Assembly (NCBI RefSeq): GCF_003353065.1
Contig: NZ_CP027806.1
Span: 4,050,501-4,114,500, forward strand
Source: Cyclonatronum proteinivorum
GTDB taxonomy: Bacteria; Bacteroidota; Rhodothermia; Balneolales; Cyclonatronaceae
DNA length: 64,000 nucleotides
Direction: 5' to 3'
In this document: one piece after another, positions 17,709 through 26,235 of the stretch
How positions within the stretch are numbered: the stretch's first letter is position 1
How the letters are laid out: each line of letters starts with the position of its first letter
The notes under the pieces: generated by a model
The model's database searches: none
Told to the model about the DNA's origin: nothing
The model's input: only the letters and a program-made list of their open reading frames with translations
Translations under genes and position numbers: made by a program

Positions 17709-18419
17709 TTAAATTTTGTTCTGACGAACAACATCCCTGTAGAACTGCACCAAAGCTTCCTGAGAAAGGCCGGCATAATGCAGAACAAATATGGCGGCAA
17801 AAATGAGCTGAAGGCGTACAAAACCGTTTTCCCGGTACTTTCGGGCTGACGTTGTGAGCTGTCTGGGAATGATCACAAATCGCTTGCGCCTTCGAAGCTG
17901 CCTGATGAACACGTTATCTTCCATTACCACCAGGCTTTCGTCAAAGCCACCCTCCACTTCAAAAACGGGCCGCTGCACGAAAAGCCCCTGATCTCCGAAT
18001 CGAAAAGGCAGCACATCGAAGCGCGTGAACCAGGCGTACAGCCGCATTACAGCAAGCGGCTCATCGAACGCAAGGCGGTAACAGCCGGACTCAGCCCCTT
18101 CCTTCACCCGGGCTCTGATGTCATCCAAAAATCCTTCCGGCGGGTATGAATCGGCATGCAGAAAAAACAGGATGGTTCCACGGCTTTTGGATGCACCATA
18201 ATTCATCTGCGCGGCGCGGCCTTTGCGCGGCGACTGCAATACGCGGGCACCGGCTGCGCGGGCTTCCGCTTCGGTACCGTCGTCGCTTTGCGCGTCTACA
18301 ACCAGACATTCGGCACGTCCGTCTTGTTCAAGCTGCGGTTTCAGAAAATGAACCAGCCTGCCGATGTGTCCGGCCTCCCGGTACACGGGTATGATGACGC
18401 TCACAAAAGCTTTGCTCAC
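17709..18419 (-). CDS. Arsenosugar-cluster family 2 glycosyltransferase (TIGR04283 type)
   Basis: A 236-residue GT2-fold enzyme: VSVIIPVYREAGHI at the start, a DAQSDDGT nucleotide-binding loop and FFLHADSYPP as the DxD-like metal site, then GGFDESLVVMEDNVFIRQL near the acceptor site. A hydrophobic segment near the C-terminus (about 205-222) may contact the membrane. It belongs to the group often found beside ArsS and named for arsenosugar loci. GTG is the start and its GTGA overlaps the preceding stop. Last gene of the four-gene operon; the exact acceptor is unproven. Confidence 0.85.
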   Translation of the reverse strand: MSKAFVSVIIPVYREAGHIGRLVHFLKPQLEQDGRAECLVVDAQSDDGTEAEARAAGARVLQSPRKGRAAQMNYGASKSRGTILFFLHADSYPPEGFLDDIRARVKEGAESGCYRLAFDEPLAVMRLYAWFTRFDVLPFRFGDQGLFVQRPVFEVEGGFDESLVVMEDNVFIRQLRRRKRFVIIPRQLTTSARKYRENGFVRLQLIFAAIFVLHYAGLSQEALVQFYRDVVRQNKI

Positions 18420-19072
18420 TGGCCTGCCTTTTTTTCTGACACTTCACGCAGATCAGAGAGATAGCGCTTCAGGCGCCTGTAATCGGCTTCCGTGTCCAGG
18501 TCACTTAACTCAGGAAGTAGGGCATAGCCCATCCGTTTTTGCTGTAAAATCTGCTGTGTTTCCGCAAAAACCCCGCTGTGACTCCACTGTTTCAGACCAA
18601 AAATACCAGGCACGTATCCGCGCATGCCAAGCAAGTAATAGCCTCCGTCGGCAGCCGGACCAATCACTACCGGGGCTGCGGTGAGATAGCGAAAGGCTTC
18701 CTTTAGCACCTCCGGCGACATCTGCGGGCAGTCGCTGCCAATGATTATCAGCTGCTCGTACCCCAAAGCAAAAACCTCCTGAAAAGCATGGGCCATGCGC
18801 TCACCGAGATTTGCCCCCTGCTGCACTTTCACTTTAAATCGGGCAGGAAACAAAAATCCTGTCGGGCCCGCCTCATGCATAAATGCAAAAACGTCCGCGC
18901 CGCTACGGCTTGCAGCGTCAATAGTTAGGTGCACGAGCGACTCATAAATACGCAGCGCCTTTTCAGCTCCGGTAGTTTGCGCCAGCCGCGTTTTTACCTT
19001 GCCCGCAATCGGACGCTTCAAAAACAAGATGATCGCTTTTTTTTCGGGGGATGTGTTTTCGGGCTGATTCAT
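18416..19072 (-). CDS. Arsenosugar-cluster glycosyltransferase (TIGR04282 type)
   Basis: A 218-residue nucleotide-diphospho-sugar-transferase-like protein. Features of the family are FLKRPIAGKVKTRLAQ near the N-terminus (nucleotide binding), IIIGSDCPQMSP as the metal-binding SDCP motif, GPAADGGYYLLGM and the LSDLDTEADYRRL end. The family is named for its link to arsenosugar synthesis. It starts 5 nt after arsS and overlaps the next glycosyltransferase by 4 nt, so the genes are co-translated. It probably provides or transfers the sugar used after arsenic has been loaded (inference). Confidence 0.88.
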   Translation of the reverse strand: MNQPENTSPEKKAIILFLKRPIAGKVKTRLAQTTGAEKALRIYESLVHLTIDAASRSGADVFAFMHEAGPTGFLFPARFKVKVQQGANLGERMAHAFQEVFALGYEQLIIIGSDCPQMSPEVLKEAFRYLTAAPVVIGPAADGGYYLLGMRGYVPGIFGLKQWSHSGVFAETQQILQQKRMGYALLPELSDLDTEADYRRLKRYLSDLREVSEKKAGQ

Positions 19073-19077
19073 ACCCC

Positions 19078-20133
19078 TCAGGTCGTAGCACCGCCACAGC
19101 TGCTGCCGGCACCGGCAGTACAGCCGAAACAGTGCTGATTGATGACGATCTCACGCTGATTGAGCGTATCTGCGTCAAAATCGCGAATGTGACGGCTTCC
19201 CGCCGAAGCTACCGGAATTTCAAGCATTTGGTTGAAGTCACAGTCGTACAAAATGCCGTTCCAGGCCACGGAGATGGTGTTGCGGCACATCACCCCTGCG
19301 GCTGCGGCCGGGTTGTAGGCATTCACCAGCTTCTGCATGTATTCATCCAGATTACCGGACATCAGCAAAAACTCGAGATAGCGGCTGATCGGCAAATTGG
19401 TGATGGTGAAGAGGTTGTTGAATACAATGCCGTGTTTCCGCTGCAGGTTTGCTTTGAAATCGGCTTCAAGAGACGCCTGATCCGCCGGCAGAAATGCACC
19501 TGCAGGGTTATACACGAGGTTCAGCTCGAGTCCGGTGCCCGGCTGTCCGTAGCCAATGCGGTTGAGATCCAGCAAGGCCTCAACAGAACGATCATAGGTA
19601 CCTTCGCCCCGCTGTTTGTCGGTCGTGAATTTGTTGTAGAACGGCAGCGAACAGGTCACCTGCAGGCCCTGCTTTTTGAAAAACTCCGGAAAAGCACGGT
19701 ATTTGGGGTTAGTGACCAGAATAGTGAGATTTGAACGCACGATAATAGTACGGCCGGGCTTGCTGATTCGCTCCACAAACCACTGAAAATCCGGGTGCAT
19801 TTCCGGCGCACCCCCGGTGAGGTCAACGGTATGGGCGTCAATTTCTTCAATGGCACGAATGCAGTGTTCGAGATTCTCCCGCGTCATTAGCTCTTTGCGA
19901 TCAGGCCCGGCATCCACATGGCAGTGCTTGCAGGTCATGTTGCAGAGATAGCCCAGATTCATCTGGAAAATATCAATGCCGGTTGGTTTGAGCGGGTACA
20001 GTCCGCTTTGTCCGAGCATCTGCCCAAACCTCGGCAGTGTAGCCAGCACCGGTGTCTCTTCATTCAGAATGCGCAGCTGTTCCCGCGGATCTTTGAGTGC
20101 GTGTCCCCTTGAAGCGAGCGAAGTCACCTTCAT
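19078..20133 (-). CDS. arsS: Arsenosugar biosynthesis radical SAM protein ArsS
   Basis: A 351-residue radical SAM enzyme. CNMTCKHC (Cys64, Cys68, Cys71) binds the 4Fe-4S cluster, followed by DLTGGAPEM as the GGE-like SAM-binding strand. The C-terminal domain carries more cysteines (VMCRNT, LYDCDFNQ, CFGC, SSCGG), as in the ArsS/DUF3641 extension. ArsS is thought to attach the 5'-deoxyadenosyl group to dimethylarsenic species, the first committed step to arsenosugars (family knowledge). The start codon directly follows the stop of the CMD gene with no spacing. No arsM methyltransferase lies in the window. Confidence 0.93.
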   Translation of the reverse strand: MKVTSLASRGHALKDPREQLRILNEETPVLATLPRFGQMLGQSGLYPLKPTGIDIFQMNLGYLCNMTCKHCHVDAGPDRKELMTRENLEHCIRAIEEIDAHTVDLTGGAPEMHPDFQWFVERISKPGRTIIVRSNLTILVTNPKYRAFPEFFKKQGLQVTCSLPFYNKFTTDKQRGEGTYDRSVEALLDLNRIGYGQPGTGLELNLVYNPAGAFLPADQASLEADFKANLQRKHGIVFNNLFTITNLPISRYLEFLLMSGNLDEYMQKLVNAYNPAAAAGVMCRNTISVAWNGILYDCDFNQMLEIPVASAGSRHIRDFDADTLNQREIVINQHCFGCTAGAGSSCGGATT

Positions 20134-20469
20134 CTACATACCCAGTTTTTTGGCTTTGTTCATCATTTGCACGCCGTGAACCAGCGAGGCGCCCCCGCGA
20201 ATGGCGCAGGCTACGTGCACCGCTTCCATCATTTGGGCTTCGTTGGCGCCCTTTTCGAGCGAGGCTTCCGTGTAGGCGTCAATGCAGTAGGGGCACTGAA
20301 CTGTGTGGGCTACGGCGAGTGCAATCAGGGCTTTTTCGCGGGCGCTAAGCTCCCCTTCTTCGAATACTGAGCCGTAATAATCAAAAAACTTCTGGGCGAG
20401 TTCTGGTTCAAAATCCGCGATATCACCGAATTTCTTGAGGTCTTTGGGGTCGTAATAAGTTTTTTCCAT
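20134..20469 (-). CDS. CMD/AhpD-like peroxidase-like protein of the arsenosugar operon
   Basis: A 111-residue carboxymuconolactone-decarboxylase/AhpD-fold protein. It has the redox CxxC in VQCPYCIDAY (Cys59, Cys62) and the helix EAVHVACAIRGGAS. It matches the small peroxidase-like protein that regularly precedes arsS. The frame extends upstream to 20553, but the extra 28 residues lack family similarity, so MEKTYYD at 20469 is taken as the start. First gene of the operon, running directly into arsS. The probable role is thiol-linked redox handling of arsenic intermediates or protection against oxidants (inference). Confidence 0.87.
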   Translation of the reverse strand: MEKTYYDPKDLKKFGDIADFEPELAQKFFDYYGSVFEEGELSAREKALIALAVAHTVQCPYCIDAYTEASLEKGANEAQMMEAVHVACAIRGGASLVHGVQMMNKAKKLGM

Positions 20470-20663
20470 CTCTGAATAGTAAAAGTAAAAGTGAGCAATG
20501 CATACAATTGAACTACCGGAATCTCTGGCTGAGAAGGTACCCTTCCATACCATACCGCTTCCATGTATCCGATTTTAAAGCAATACGGGCTGTAATAGTT
20601 CGCTGAAGTCGGTATTTTAGCCGCTGCTTCAATTCAAAATAATAACCATTACTCCCCTATTCC

Positions 20664-21152
20664 ATGAAAAAAACTATTCTTCTGTCAGCCTTTTTGTTTT
20701 GTCTGATTTCAGCTATGAGTCTCTTCGGACAAACGCAAACGGCAGAGGCACAAGCCACAGACGGGCTTGTTGGTGTTGGCATTATTCTGGGTGAACCCAG
20801 CGGACTTGCTGCACACTACTTTTTAACCGAGAACACCGCACTTGCCGCCGGGTTGGCATGGTCTTTTTCGGGCAATAACCGCCTGCACATGCACATTGAT
20901 TATCAGATCAACAACTTTGAGCTGTTCGATGTGGAGTCCGGAAGGCTCAGCTTTTATTACGGTCTGGGCGGCAGAATGCAAATTCGCGAAGACCGTCACG
21001 ACAAACTCGGGGTGCGTATCCCGCTCGGACTAAATTACTTCTTTGCGGATATCCCGCTCAGCATATTTATTGAAGCGGTCCCGGTTTTGGATCTGATCCC
21101 CGACACTGACTTCAGCGCTAACGGCGGGCTTGGCGTACGCTATCACTTCTAA
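20664..21152 (+). CDS. Small outer-membrane beta-barrel-like protein
   Basis: A 162-residue exported protein of unknown function. A signal peptide (about 1-22) is followed by alternating hydrophobic/polar strands with glycines (VGVGIILGEPSGLAAHYF, YYGLGG, GGLGVRYHF), and it ends in Phe after an aromatic strand, as outer-membrane barrels do. The size fits an 8-strand barrel. It is divergently placed from the arsenosugar operon and followed by a bidirectional terminator shared with the convergent mscS gene. No specific family was recognised. Confidence 0.7.
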   Translation: MKKTILLSAFLFCLISAMSLFGQTQTAEAQATDGLVGVGIILGEPSGLAAHYFLTENTALAAGLAWSFSGNNRLHMHIDYQINNFELFDVESGRLSFYYGLGGRMQIREDRHDKLGVRIPLGLNYFFADIPLSIFIEAVPVLDLIPDTDFSANGGLGVRYHF

Positions 21153-21186
21153 CCCGCATCATTCACCAGGAAATTTTCTTGTGGGT
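21152..21186. repeat. Fragment resembling the left end of the MITE at 23201
   Basis: AACCCGCATCATTCACCAGG followed by AAATTTTCTTG closely resembles the left end of the element at 23201-23435. Only this one end is present, so it may be a decayed or solo copy. Confidence 0.5.
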
Positions 21187-21223
21187 TAAGCAGCTCCTGT
21201 AAACATCACGAGTACTGAAAAGC

Positions 21224-21262
21224 AAAAAGCCTGATTCCATCGCTGAAATCAGGCTTTTTTTA
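21224..21262. terminator. Bidirectional terminator
   Basis: The AAAAAGCCTGATT/AATCAGGCTTTTT stem with A- and T-runs serves both the plus-strand barrel gene and the convergent mscS gene. Confidence 0.85.
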
Positions 21263-21286
21263 AAGGTATTCTTGCTATTCCGGCAG

Positions 21287-22105
21287 TTAGTCCTTGTGCT
21301 GATACAGGTGCACATCGCGCTGCGGAAACGGAATGCTGAGGCCTTCCTTGTCAAAGGTTTTGTACACTTCTTCATTCATCTTAAAAAATACGCCCCAGAA
21401 ATCGCCTGAATTCACCCATGCACGCACCACAAAATCGACGGAGCTGTCACCAAGTTCCTTAACAGCAATGAAAGGTGCGGGATCTTTGAGAATCCGCTCA
21501 TCGGCTGCAATGAGGCGGTTAAGGACTTCATAGGCTTTGTCAACGTCATCGCCGTAAGCAATGCCGAATGTCCAGTCAACCCTGCGGGTTGGCATCATTG
21601 AGAAATTGGTGAGTGAGCTTGTTGAAAGACCGCCGTTGGGAATGATGATAACTTTGTTATCCGGCGTGTGCAGCACAGTGTTGATAACCTGAATTTCCTT
21701 CACCGTACCCATGTGTCCCTGCGCCTGAATAAAGTGACCTACTCTAAAGGGCTTGAAAAGCAGGATCATAACGCCACCGGCAAAATTCTGTAGGGTACCG
21801 GATAGCGCAAGACCAACGGCAAAAAAGGAAGCCGTAATGATGGCAATGAACGAGGTCATTGGTACGCCAAGAATAGAGATGGCAGTTATATAGACCAATA
21901 CTTTCAGAAGAACATTGGTTACACTACCAATAAATGTCTGCAGGGCTTCATCGGTATCACTCTTTTCCAGAGATTTCTTTACCAGGCGGGTCAGCGCTCC
22001 GGTAATCCACAAACCGATAATGAGCACCAGGATCGCACCGACCAGCTTCGGACCAAAAGTAACAACTAAATCGGTGAGCGCTTCGGGGCTTAAATAGCTT
22101 TCCAT
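21287..22105 (-). CDS. MscS-family small-conductance mechanosensitive channel
   Basis: A 272-residue inner-membrane channel that opens on hypo-osmotic swelling to release solutes. It has three transmembrane segments (about 13-36, 60-82, 86-112). The pore helix AVGLALSGTLQNFAGGVMIL carries the Gly/Ala-rich pattern of MscS TM3 and is followed by the beta domain (FRVGHFIQAQGHMGTVKEI, NGGLSTSSLTNFS) and the alpha/beta cage. Length is close to that of E. coli MscS (286). It is a single gene with a bidirectional terminator downstream. An osmotic valve fits with the gpgS gene elsewhere in the window. Confidence 0.92.
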   Translation of the reverse strand: MESYLSPEALTDLVVTFGPKLVGAILVLIIGLWITGALTRLVKKSLEKSDTDEALQTFIGSVTNVLLKVLVYITAISILGVPMTSFIAIITASFFAVGLALSGTLQNFAGGVMILLFKPFRVGHFIQAQGHMGTVKEIQVINTVLHTPDNKVIIIPNGGLSTSSLTNFSMMPTRRVDWTFGIAYGDDVDKAYEVLNRLIAADERILKDPAPFIAVKELGDSSVDFVVRAWVNSGDFWGVFFKMNEEVYKTFDKEGLSIPFPQRDVHLYQHKD

Positions 22106-22277
22106 GTAGTATGTATATTAGAATTAGTTTTCCGTCAGGGGCTTTCCCTGATTTGTATTTAAATATGCCTCATAAAATAACACAGATACCTAAGACAGCC
22201 AAAATCTGCCAAACGGCACTAATTTTACCACCAAGTGGTTAGGGTTTCGAAACCGTTTATCCCCATTTATTTAGCTC

Positions 22278-23075
22278 ATGAGCATGAAAACTTACTACAA
22301 CAACACAATAGCCCTCATCACAGGGGCATCTTCCGGTATTGGCCGGGAAATGGCCCTTCAGCTTGCAGCATTGGGAAGCAAGCCCGTTTTGGTTGCCCGC
22401 CGCAAAGACCGTCTCGAGCAACTTGCCGACGAGATCAAAACCAAGTTCGGTATTGAATCCCTCATTTTAGCCAGTGATCTCTCCAAGCCTCATGCAGCCG
22501 CAGCCCTGTACAGCGCGGTGCAGGAAGCCGGTCTGAAGCCTGACATTCTTATCAACAATGCCGGATTTGGATTTCAGGGCGGATTCCTGAAAGGCGACGC
22601 CCGCACCTATCATGAGATGACCATGCTCAATATGACCGCCCTCACTGAACTCACCTATTTCTTTCTGCCGGCTATGGTTGAACAGAAAAAAGGCGGCATA
22701 TTAAATGTAGCCTCCATGGCCGGTTTCGCGCCCATCCCCTACTTTGCAGTATATGCGGCAACCAAAAGCTATGTAAACAGTTTCGGATGTGCACTTTGGC
22801 ATGAAATGAAAGATTGCGGCGTACACGTAACTACCCTTTGCCCCGGCCCGGTACAAACAGAGTTTTTTGAAGTTTCCGGGGCTAAACCTCAGGACCTGCC
22901 CGTGCGAAACATACAAACCGCACGGGAAGTAAGCGAAACCGGGCTGAAGGCACTTTCCAAAAATGAGATGCTGGTGCCGACTTCAACGACCTTAAAAGTT
23001 ATGAGCAAAATCAGCGCCCTCGTACCTCTTAAAGCCAATATGAGCACTGCCGCTTCCTTTATGAAAGACACCTAA
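22278..23075 (+). CDS. Short-chain dehydrogenase/reductase (SDR)
   Basis: A 265-residue classical SDR oxidoreductase. The cofactor motif TGASSGIG (about 15-22) is followed by VARRKDRL, which favours NADP(H). NNAGFG, Ser in NVASMAGF and the YAATK (YxxxK) active site follow, with CPGPVQTEF after the catalytic core. The substrate is not deducible; DltE/YqjQ-like SDRs of this type are often annotated simply as short-chain reductases. ATG at 22278 or 22284 could start. It is divergent from mscS and ends at a terminator (23110-23150). Confidence 0.9.
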   Translation: MSMKTYYNNTIALITGASSGIGREMALQLAALGSKPVLVARRKDRLEQLADEIKTKFGIESLILASDLSKPHAAAALYSAVQEAGLKPDILINNAGFGFQGGFLKGDARTYHEMTMLNMTALTELTYFFLPAMVEQKKGGILNVASMAGFAPIPYFAVYAATKSYVNSFGCALWHEMKDCGVHVTTLCPGPVQTEFFEVSGAKPQDLPVRNIQTAREVSETGLKALSKNEMLVPTSTTLKVMSKISALVPLKANMSTAASFMKDT

Positions 23076-23109
23076 AACCCGCATAACCGCAGCGTCCAAC
23101 TTTTATATC

Positions 23110-23150
23110 ATGCCGCTTACCCTGTTTCTTTGGGGGAGCGGCATTTTTTT
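23110..23150 (+). terminator. Terminator after the SDR gene
   Basis: ATGCCGCT/AGCGGCAT arms around a 19-nt loop are followed by seven T residues, 35 nt after the stop. Confidence 0.8.
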
Positions 23151-23200
23151 ATATGTAAAATGGACTTAATTTGATAACTTAAAAAACTGTAACGCCTGCA

Positions 23201-23435
23201 CTAACCCGCATTATTCACCAAGAAATTTGCTTGCTGGCAAGGCGAAGATGAAAACTCAGCGGAAGGGTACCTAAGTACCCTGAGTATGAGTTTTCCTCTT
23301 CAACGCAGCCAGCGGGGAAATTTCGCAGTCTTTACACCACACTCAAATTTGAGCCACTGGTGTTTTTTTTCTAAGCCAAATTTAAACATACACTTAGCAA
23401 ACAAATCCTGTTTAATAGTGAATAATGCGGGCTAA
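23201..23435. mobile_element. MITE-like element, 235 bp, with terminal inverted repeats
   Basis: The ends CTAACCCGCATTATTCAC (23201-23218) and GTGAATAATGCGGGCTAA (23418-23435) are inverted repeats matching at 16 of 18 positions. The left half folds into a long imperfect hairpin (about 23222-23322) with arms GCTGGC/GCCAGC, GAAAACTCA/TGAGTTTTC and AGGGTAC/GTACCCT. There is no ORF of useful size. It looks like a non-autonomous relative of an insertion sequence whose transposase is not in the window. It lies just upstream of the DUF349 gene and could affect its transcription. Confidence 0.65.
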
Positions 23436-23477
23436 CGCAATTCAACCTTAGATTCTCACTAACTCATATCAGTAAGC

Positions 23478-25745
23478 ATGCAGACTGACGCGACCAATTC
23501 GAATAACGCCCTGTTCGAAAATGATTATTGCCTCGTTTCCGCTGAAGGCAACTTTATCCTCAAAACCAATTCTTTTTTCGAAGCAAGAACGCTTGAAACC
23601 GGCATTACAGCTGAAAACGCTGCCGAAAAGGCAGCCCATTACGCTGAAGCCTTTTCCCGTTTTGCGGATGAGTTACGTGAGAAAATAAACGCGCTTCCCG
23701 CACTTCTGAGCACTGAAGAAGCTGAGAAAGCCAAAGCAGAGCTCAAAGGTGTTCTTGAAACCGCACAGGCAGCCGGTGATTTTGACGAACTTTTCGCCAC
23801 CCTATCCACCGCTATCGAAGCAAAGCAGGTCGCGCCCGGTTCAGATGAAGAAAAAGCAGCTGCAGCTGTAACCGAAGCGCCCGAAACAGTGGAAGCAGAA
23901 GCAGAAACGCCAGCCGAAGCCGAAGAAGCTGCCGAAGCACAGCCTGAAGCTGAAACGCCATCAGATCAAACTCCCGCTGCCTCAGCAGATAAAAAAACCG
24001 AGACCGGGACCGGGACCGAGCCGCAGGCAGAAACCGAATCTGACGCAGATGAATCCGGGGAAGTTACTCCTGAGCAGTATTACAAGAACCTGACGGCCAA
24101 GGCCGCGGCGCTTTCCGAAATTAAGAATACCAAGGAAGCCTCCGCACAATATGATAAGCTGAAAGAAGAGTGGTCAGCAGGTCCGGCTTTCGACCACGTT
24201 GACTACTACAAGCTCAAGGATAAATTTGAAGCAGTCGAAAAAGAGCTTGAAACCCGCCGCCTTGAGTATCAGAAGCAGCAGCAGCAGAAGCGCGAAAACA
24301 ACCTGAAGTACCGCGATGAGCTTTTAGACCGGATTCAGAAAATCATCGACAGTAAAAAGTGGAAAGCTTCCGGCGAAGTCAACAGCCTGAAACGTAAGTT
24401 CGAGAACGTAAAGCCGCTGCCGCAGGAAGGTACCGACGTACAGGAAGCGCGCATGCAGGAGCTCAGCGATACCTTCGAAGCCCATCGCGTTGAGTACATC
24501 GTTGAAATGCGCAAAAAAGAAGAAGAAAACGAGCAGGGTAAGCGACTCATTCTCGACAAGATGAAGCTTCTCATTTCCGGTGCAGCCGAAGGCACGCCCG
24601 ACTGGGATAAGCTCGATGGCGAAATGAATCAGCTCACCAAAGACTGGCGCAAAATCGGCCGGGTGGCCAAAGAAGTAGAAGATCAGCTGTGGAAAGAATA
24701 CCATCAGCTGCGCGATCAGCTCATCGAAACCCGCCTCGAACGCGACGCGGCCTACCGCGAACAAACCGAAGCGAATATCCGCAAGCGCGAAGCCCTGATC
24801 GAAAAAGCGCAGGCCCTTACAAGTGCTGAAAGCCTTGCCGAAGCCTCCCGTGAAATCAATCAGCTCCACAAAAAATGGAAGCAAATCGGCGCAACACCTC
24901 AGAAAAAGCACGACGAGCTCTGGGACGCCTTCAAACAGGCAACCGACGCTTTCAATGCGCACCGTTCTGAAAACAGCGATCAAATTGCCGAAGAAGAGAA
25001 CAAAAATCTCGAAGCCCGCGAACAGCTCATTAAGCAGATTGAAAAGCTCATTGAAGACGGTGCCTGGAAAGGCAGCACCAAAGCCGCCGAAAAAATCTTT
25101 GAGCAGTGGAAAGCCATTGGCCCCGTGCCGCGCCGTAAGTCTAACTCAACCTGGCGCACTTTCCGCAAGCTGATTGATACCTACTACAAAAACCGCCGCG
25201 AGCACTTCAAGAGCGTCCGCTCCGATCAGAAAGACAACCTCGCGCAAAAGCAGGAAATCGTAGATAAAATCACAACGCTTGCCGAAGCGGAAGACATCGA
25301 AGCCGCTCTCGAAGAAGTAAAACAGCTTCAGGAAGCCTACAAAGAAATCGGCTTTGTCCCCATCAAGCAAAAAGACAAAATCTGGGACGCTTACCGCAAA
25401 GCCTGCGATATTTTCTTCAATCAGCTCCGGGAGCGGGGCTCCAAAGGGGCAGCACGCAGCTCCGGTAACACCGGCGGCGGCAGAAGCAGCGCACCCGTTT
25501 CAGAGACCCGCAAGATCACCAACGACTTGTTCCGCCTGCGGAAAGAAGCCGAAGAAATCCGCAACCAGATCCTGAATTACGCGGATACAAAAACCTACTT
25601 CAAGCCCAACAAAAAAGGTCAGAAGCTGATTGATGAAATTCAAAACAACATCGATCAGGCGCAGCAGAAACTGGATCAGAAAGAAGCACAGATTCTGGAG
25701 CTCCAAAACAGACTCAACGACCTTGAGTCGGGCACAGCTGAATAA
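23478..25745 (+). CDS. DUF349 repeat protein
   Basis: A 755-residue, highly charged, mostly helical protein. After an N-terminal part (1-120) comes an Ala/Glu/Thr-rich low-complexity stretch (about 125-200). From about 205 to 670 there are repeated DUF349 units marked by a W-K-x-I-G/P type motif (LTKDWRKIGRV, HKKWKQIGATP, FEQWKAIGPVP, AYKEIGFVP), and the C-terminus (about 670-750) is a coiled coil. DUF349 proteins are common in Bacteroidota and Actinobacteria but have no agreed function. No signal peptide is seen, so it is probably cytoplasmic. It follows the MITE and ends at a strong terminator. Confidence 0.88.
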   Translation: MQTDATNSNNALFENDYCLVSAEGNFILKTNSFFEARTLETGITAENAAEKAAHYAEAFSRFADELREKINALPALLSTEEAEKAKAELKGVLETAQAAGDFDELFATLSTAIEAKQVAPGSDEEKAAAAVTEAPETVEAEAETPAEAEEAAEAQPEAETPSDQTPAASADKKTETGTGTEPQAETESDADESGEVTPEQYYKNLTAKAAALSEIKNTKEASAQYDKLKEEWSAGPAFDHVDYYKLKDKFEAVEKELETRRLEYQKQQQQKRENNLKYRDELLDRIQKIIDSKKWKASGEVNSLKRKFENVKPLPQEGTDVQEARMQELSDTFEAHRVEYIVEMRKKEEENEQGKRLILDKMKLLISGAAEGTPDWDKLDGEMNQLTKDWRKIGRVAKEVEDQLWKEYHQLRDQLIETRLERDAAYREQTEANIRKREALIEKAQALTSAESLAEASREINQLHKKWKQIGATPQKKHDELWDAFKQATDAFNAHRSENSDQIAEEENKNLEAREQLIKQIEKLIEDGAWKGSTKAAEKIFEQWKAIGPVPRRKSNSTWRTFRKLIDTYYKNRREHFKSVRSDQKDNLAQKQEIVDKITTLAEAEDIEAALEEVKQLQEAYKEIGFVPIKQKDKIWDAYRKACDIFFNQLRERGSKGAARSSGNTGGGRSSAPVSETRKITNDLFRLRKEAEEIRNQILNYADTKTYFKPNKKGQKLIDEIQNNIDQAQQKLDQKEAQILELQNRLNDLESGTAE

Positions 25746-25771
25746 ATCCGGCACTTAACATAAGCTTTCAC

Positions 25772-25807
25772 AAGCCCGGTTTACGCCATGTAAGCCGGGC
25801 TTTTTTG
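25772..25807 (+). terminator. Terminator after the DUF349 gene
   Basis: AAGCCCGG/CCGGGCTT stem followed by six T residues, 27 nt past the stop codon. Confidence 0.88.
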
Positions 25808-26235
25808 TGGCATTCATCCAAAATAATCCGCAACATTACAGCCTGCATGCGTAGGCATTTGCTTCAGAAATGCAACGACCTCTGGAGTAAACGCCATCAA
25901 AAGCCGGTCGCCCTGACCGCAACGCAGGGTGCAGGTTTAAGCTTTTATTTTTTTGGGTAAACTCCGTGAACATCAGGGGTTCCGGTGCAGATCGGGATAT
26001 CCCAATCCTGCGGTTAATCCCTTGCTTTTTTTCAGATTCGGACTAAACTTACGCATGTACCCTGAACCGGGCGCATGCATCTTGCTGTCTCACCCAAAGC
26101 TGAAGCAGTAAGCCGATAAAAGCCCGCCCGGACTGTTGCCGGCTTTCTGTATTTTACTTTACCCCAACACTGCGTCAGGGATTCAGGCCTGTCCCAAATA
26201 ACCGACTGATCCCGATTTCCAAAAATCATCCCGCT
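25808..26235. other. Intergenic region with one copy of a dispersed repeat
   Basis: No convincing gene lies here. A 70-codon minus-strand frame (26032-26244) has no family features and overlaps the start of the phosphatase gene. Positions 25942-26032 carry a repeat also found at 47541-47630. Confidence 0.5.
25942..26032. repeat. Dispersed ~90-bp repeat, copy 1
   Basis: It shares ACTCCGTGAACATCA, then a CAGATC block and CCCTTGCTTTTT, in the same order as at 47541-47630. The copies are diverged between these blocks. Both lie between genes. Confidence 0.5.
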
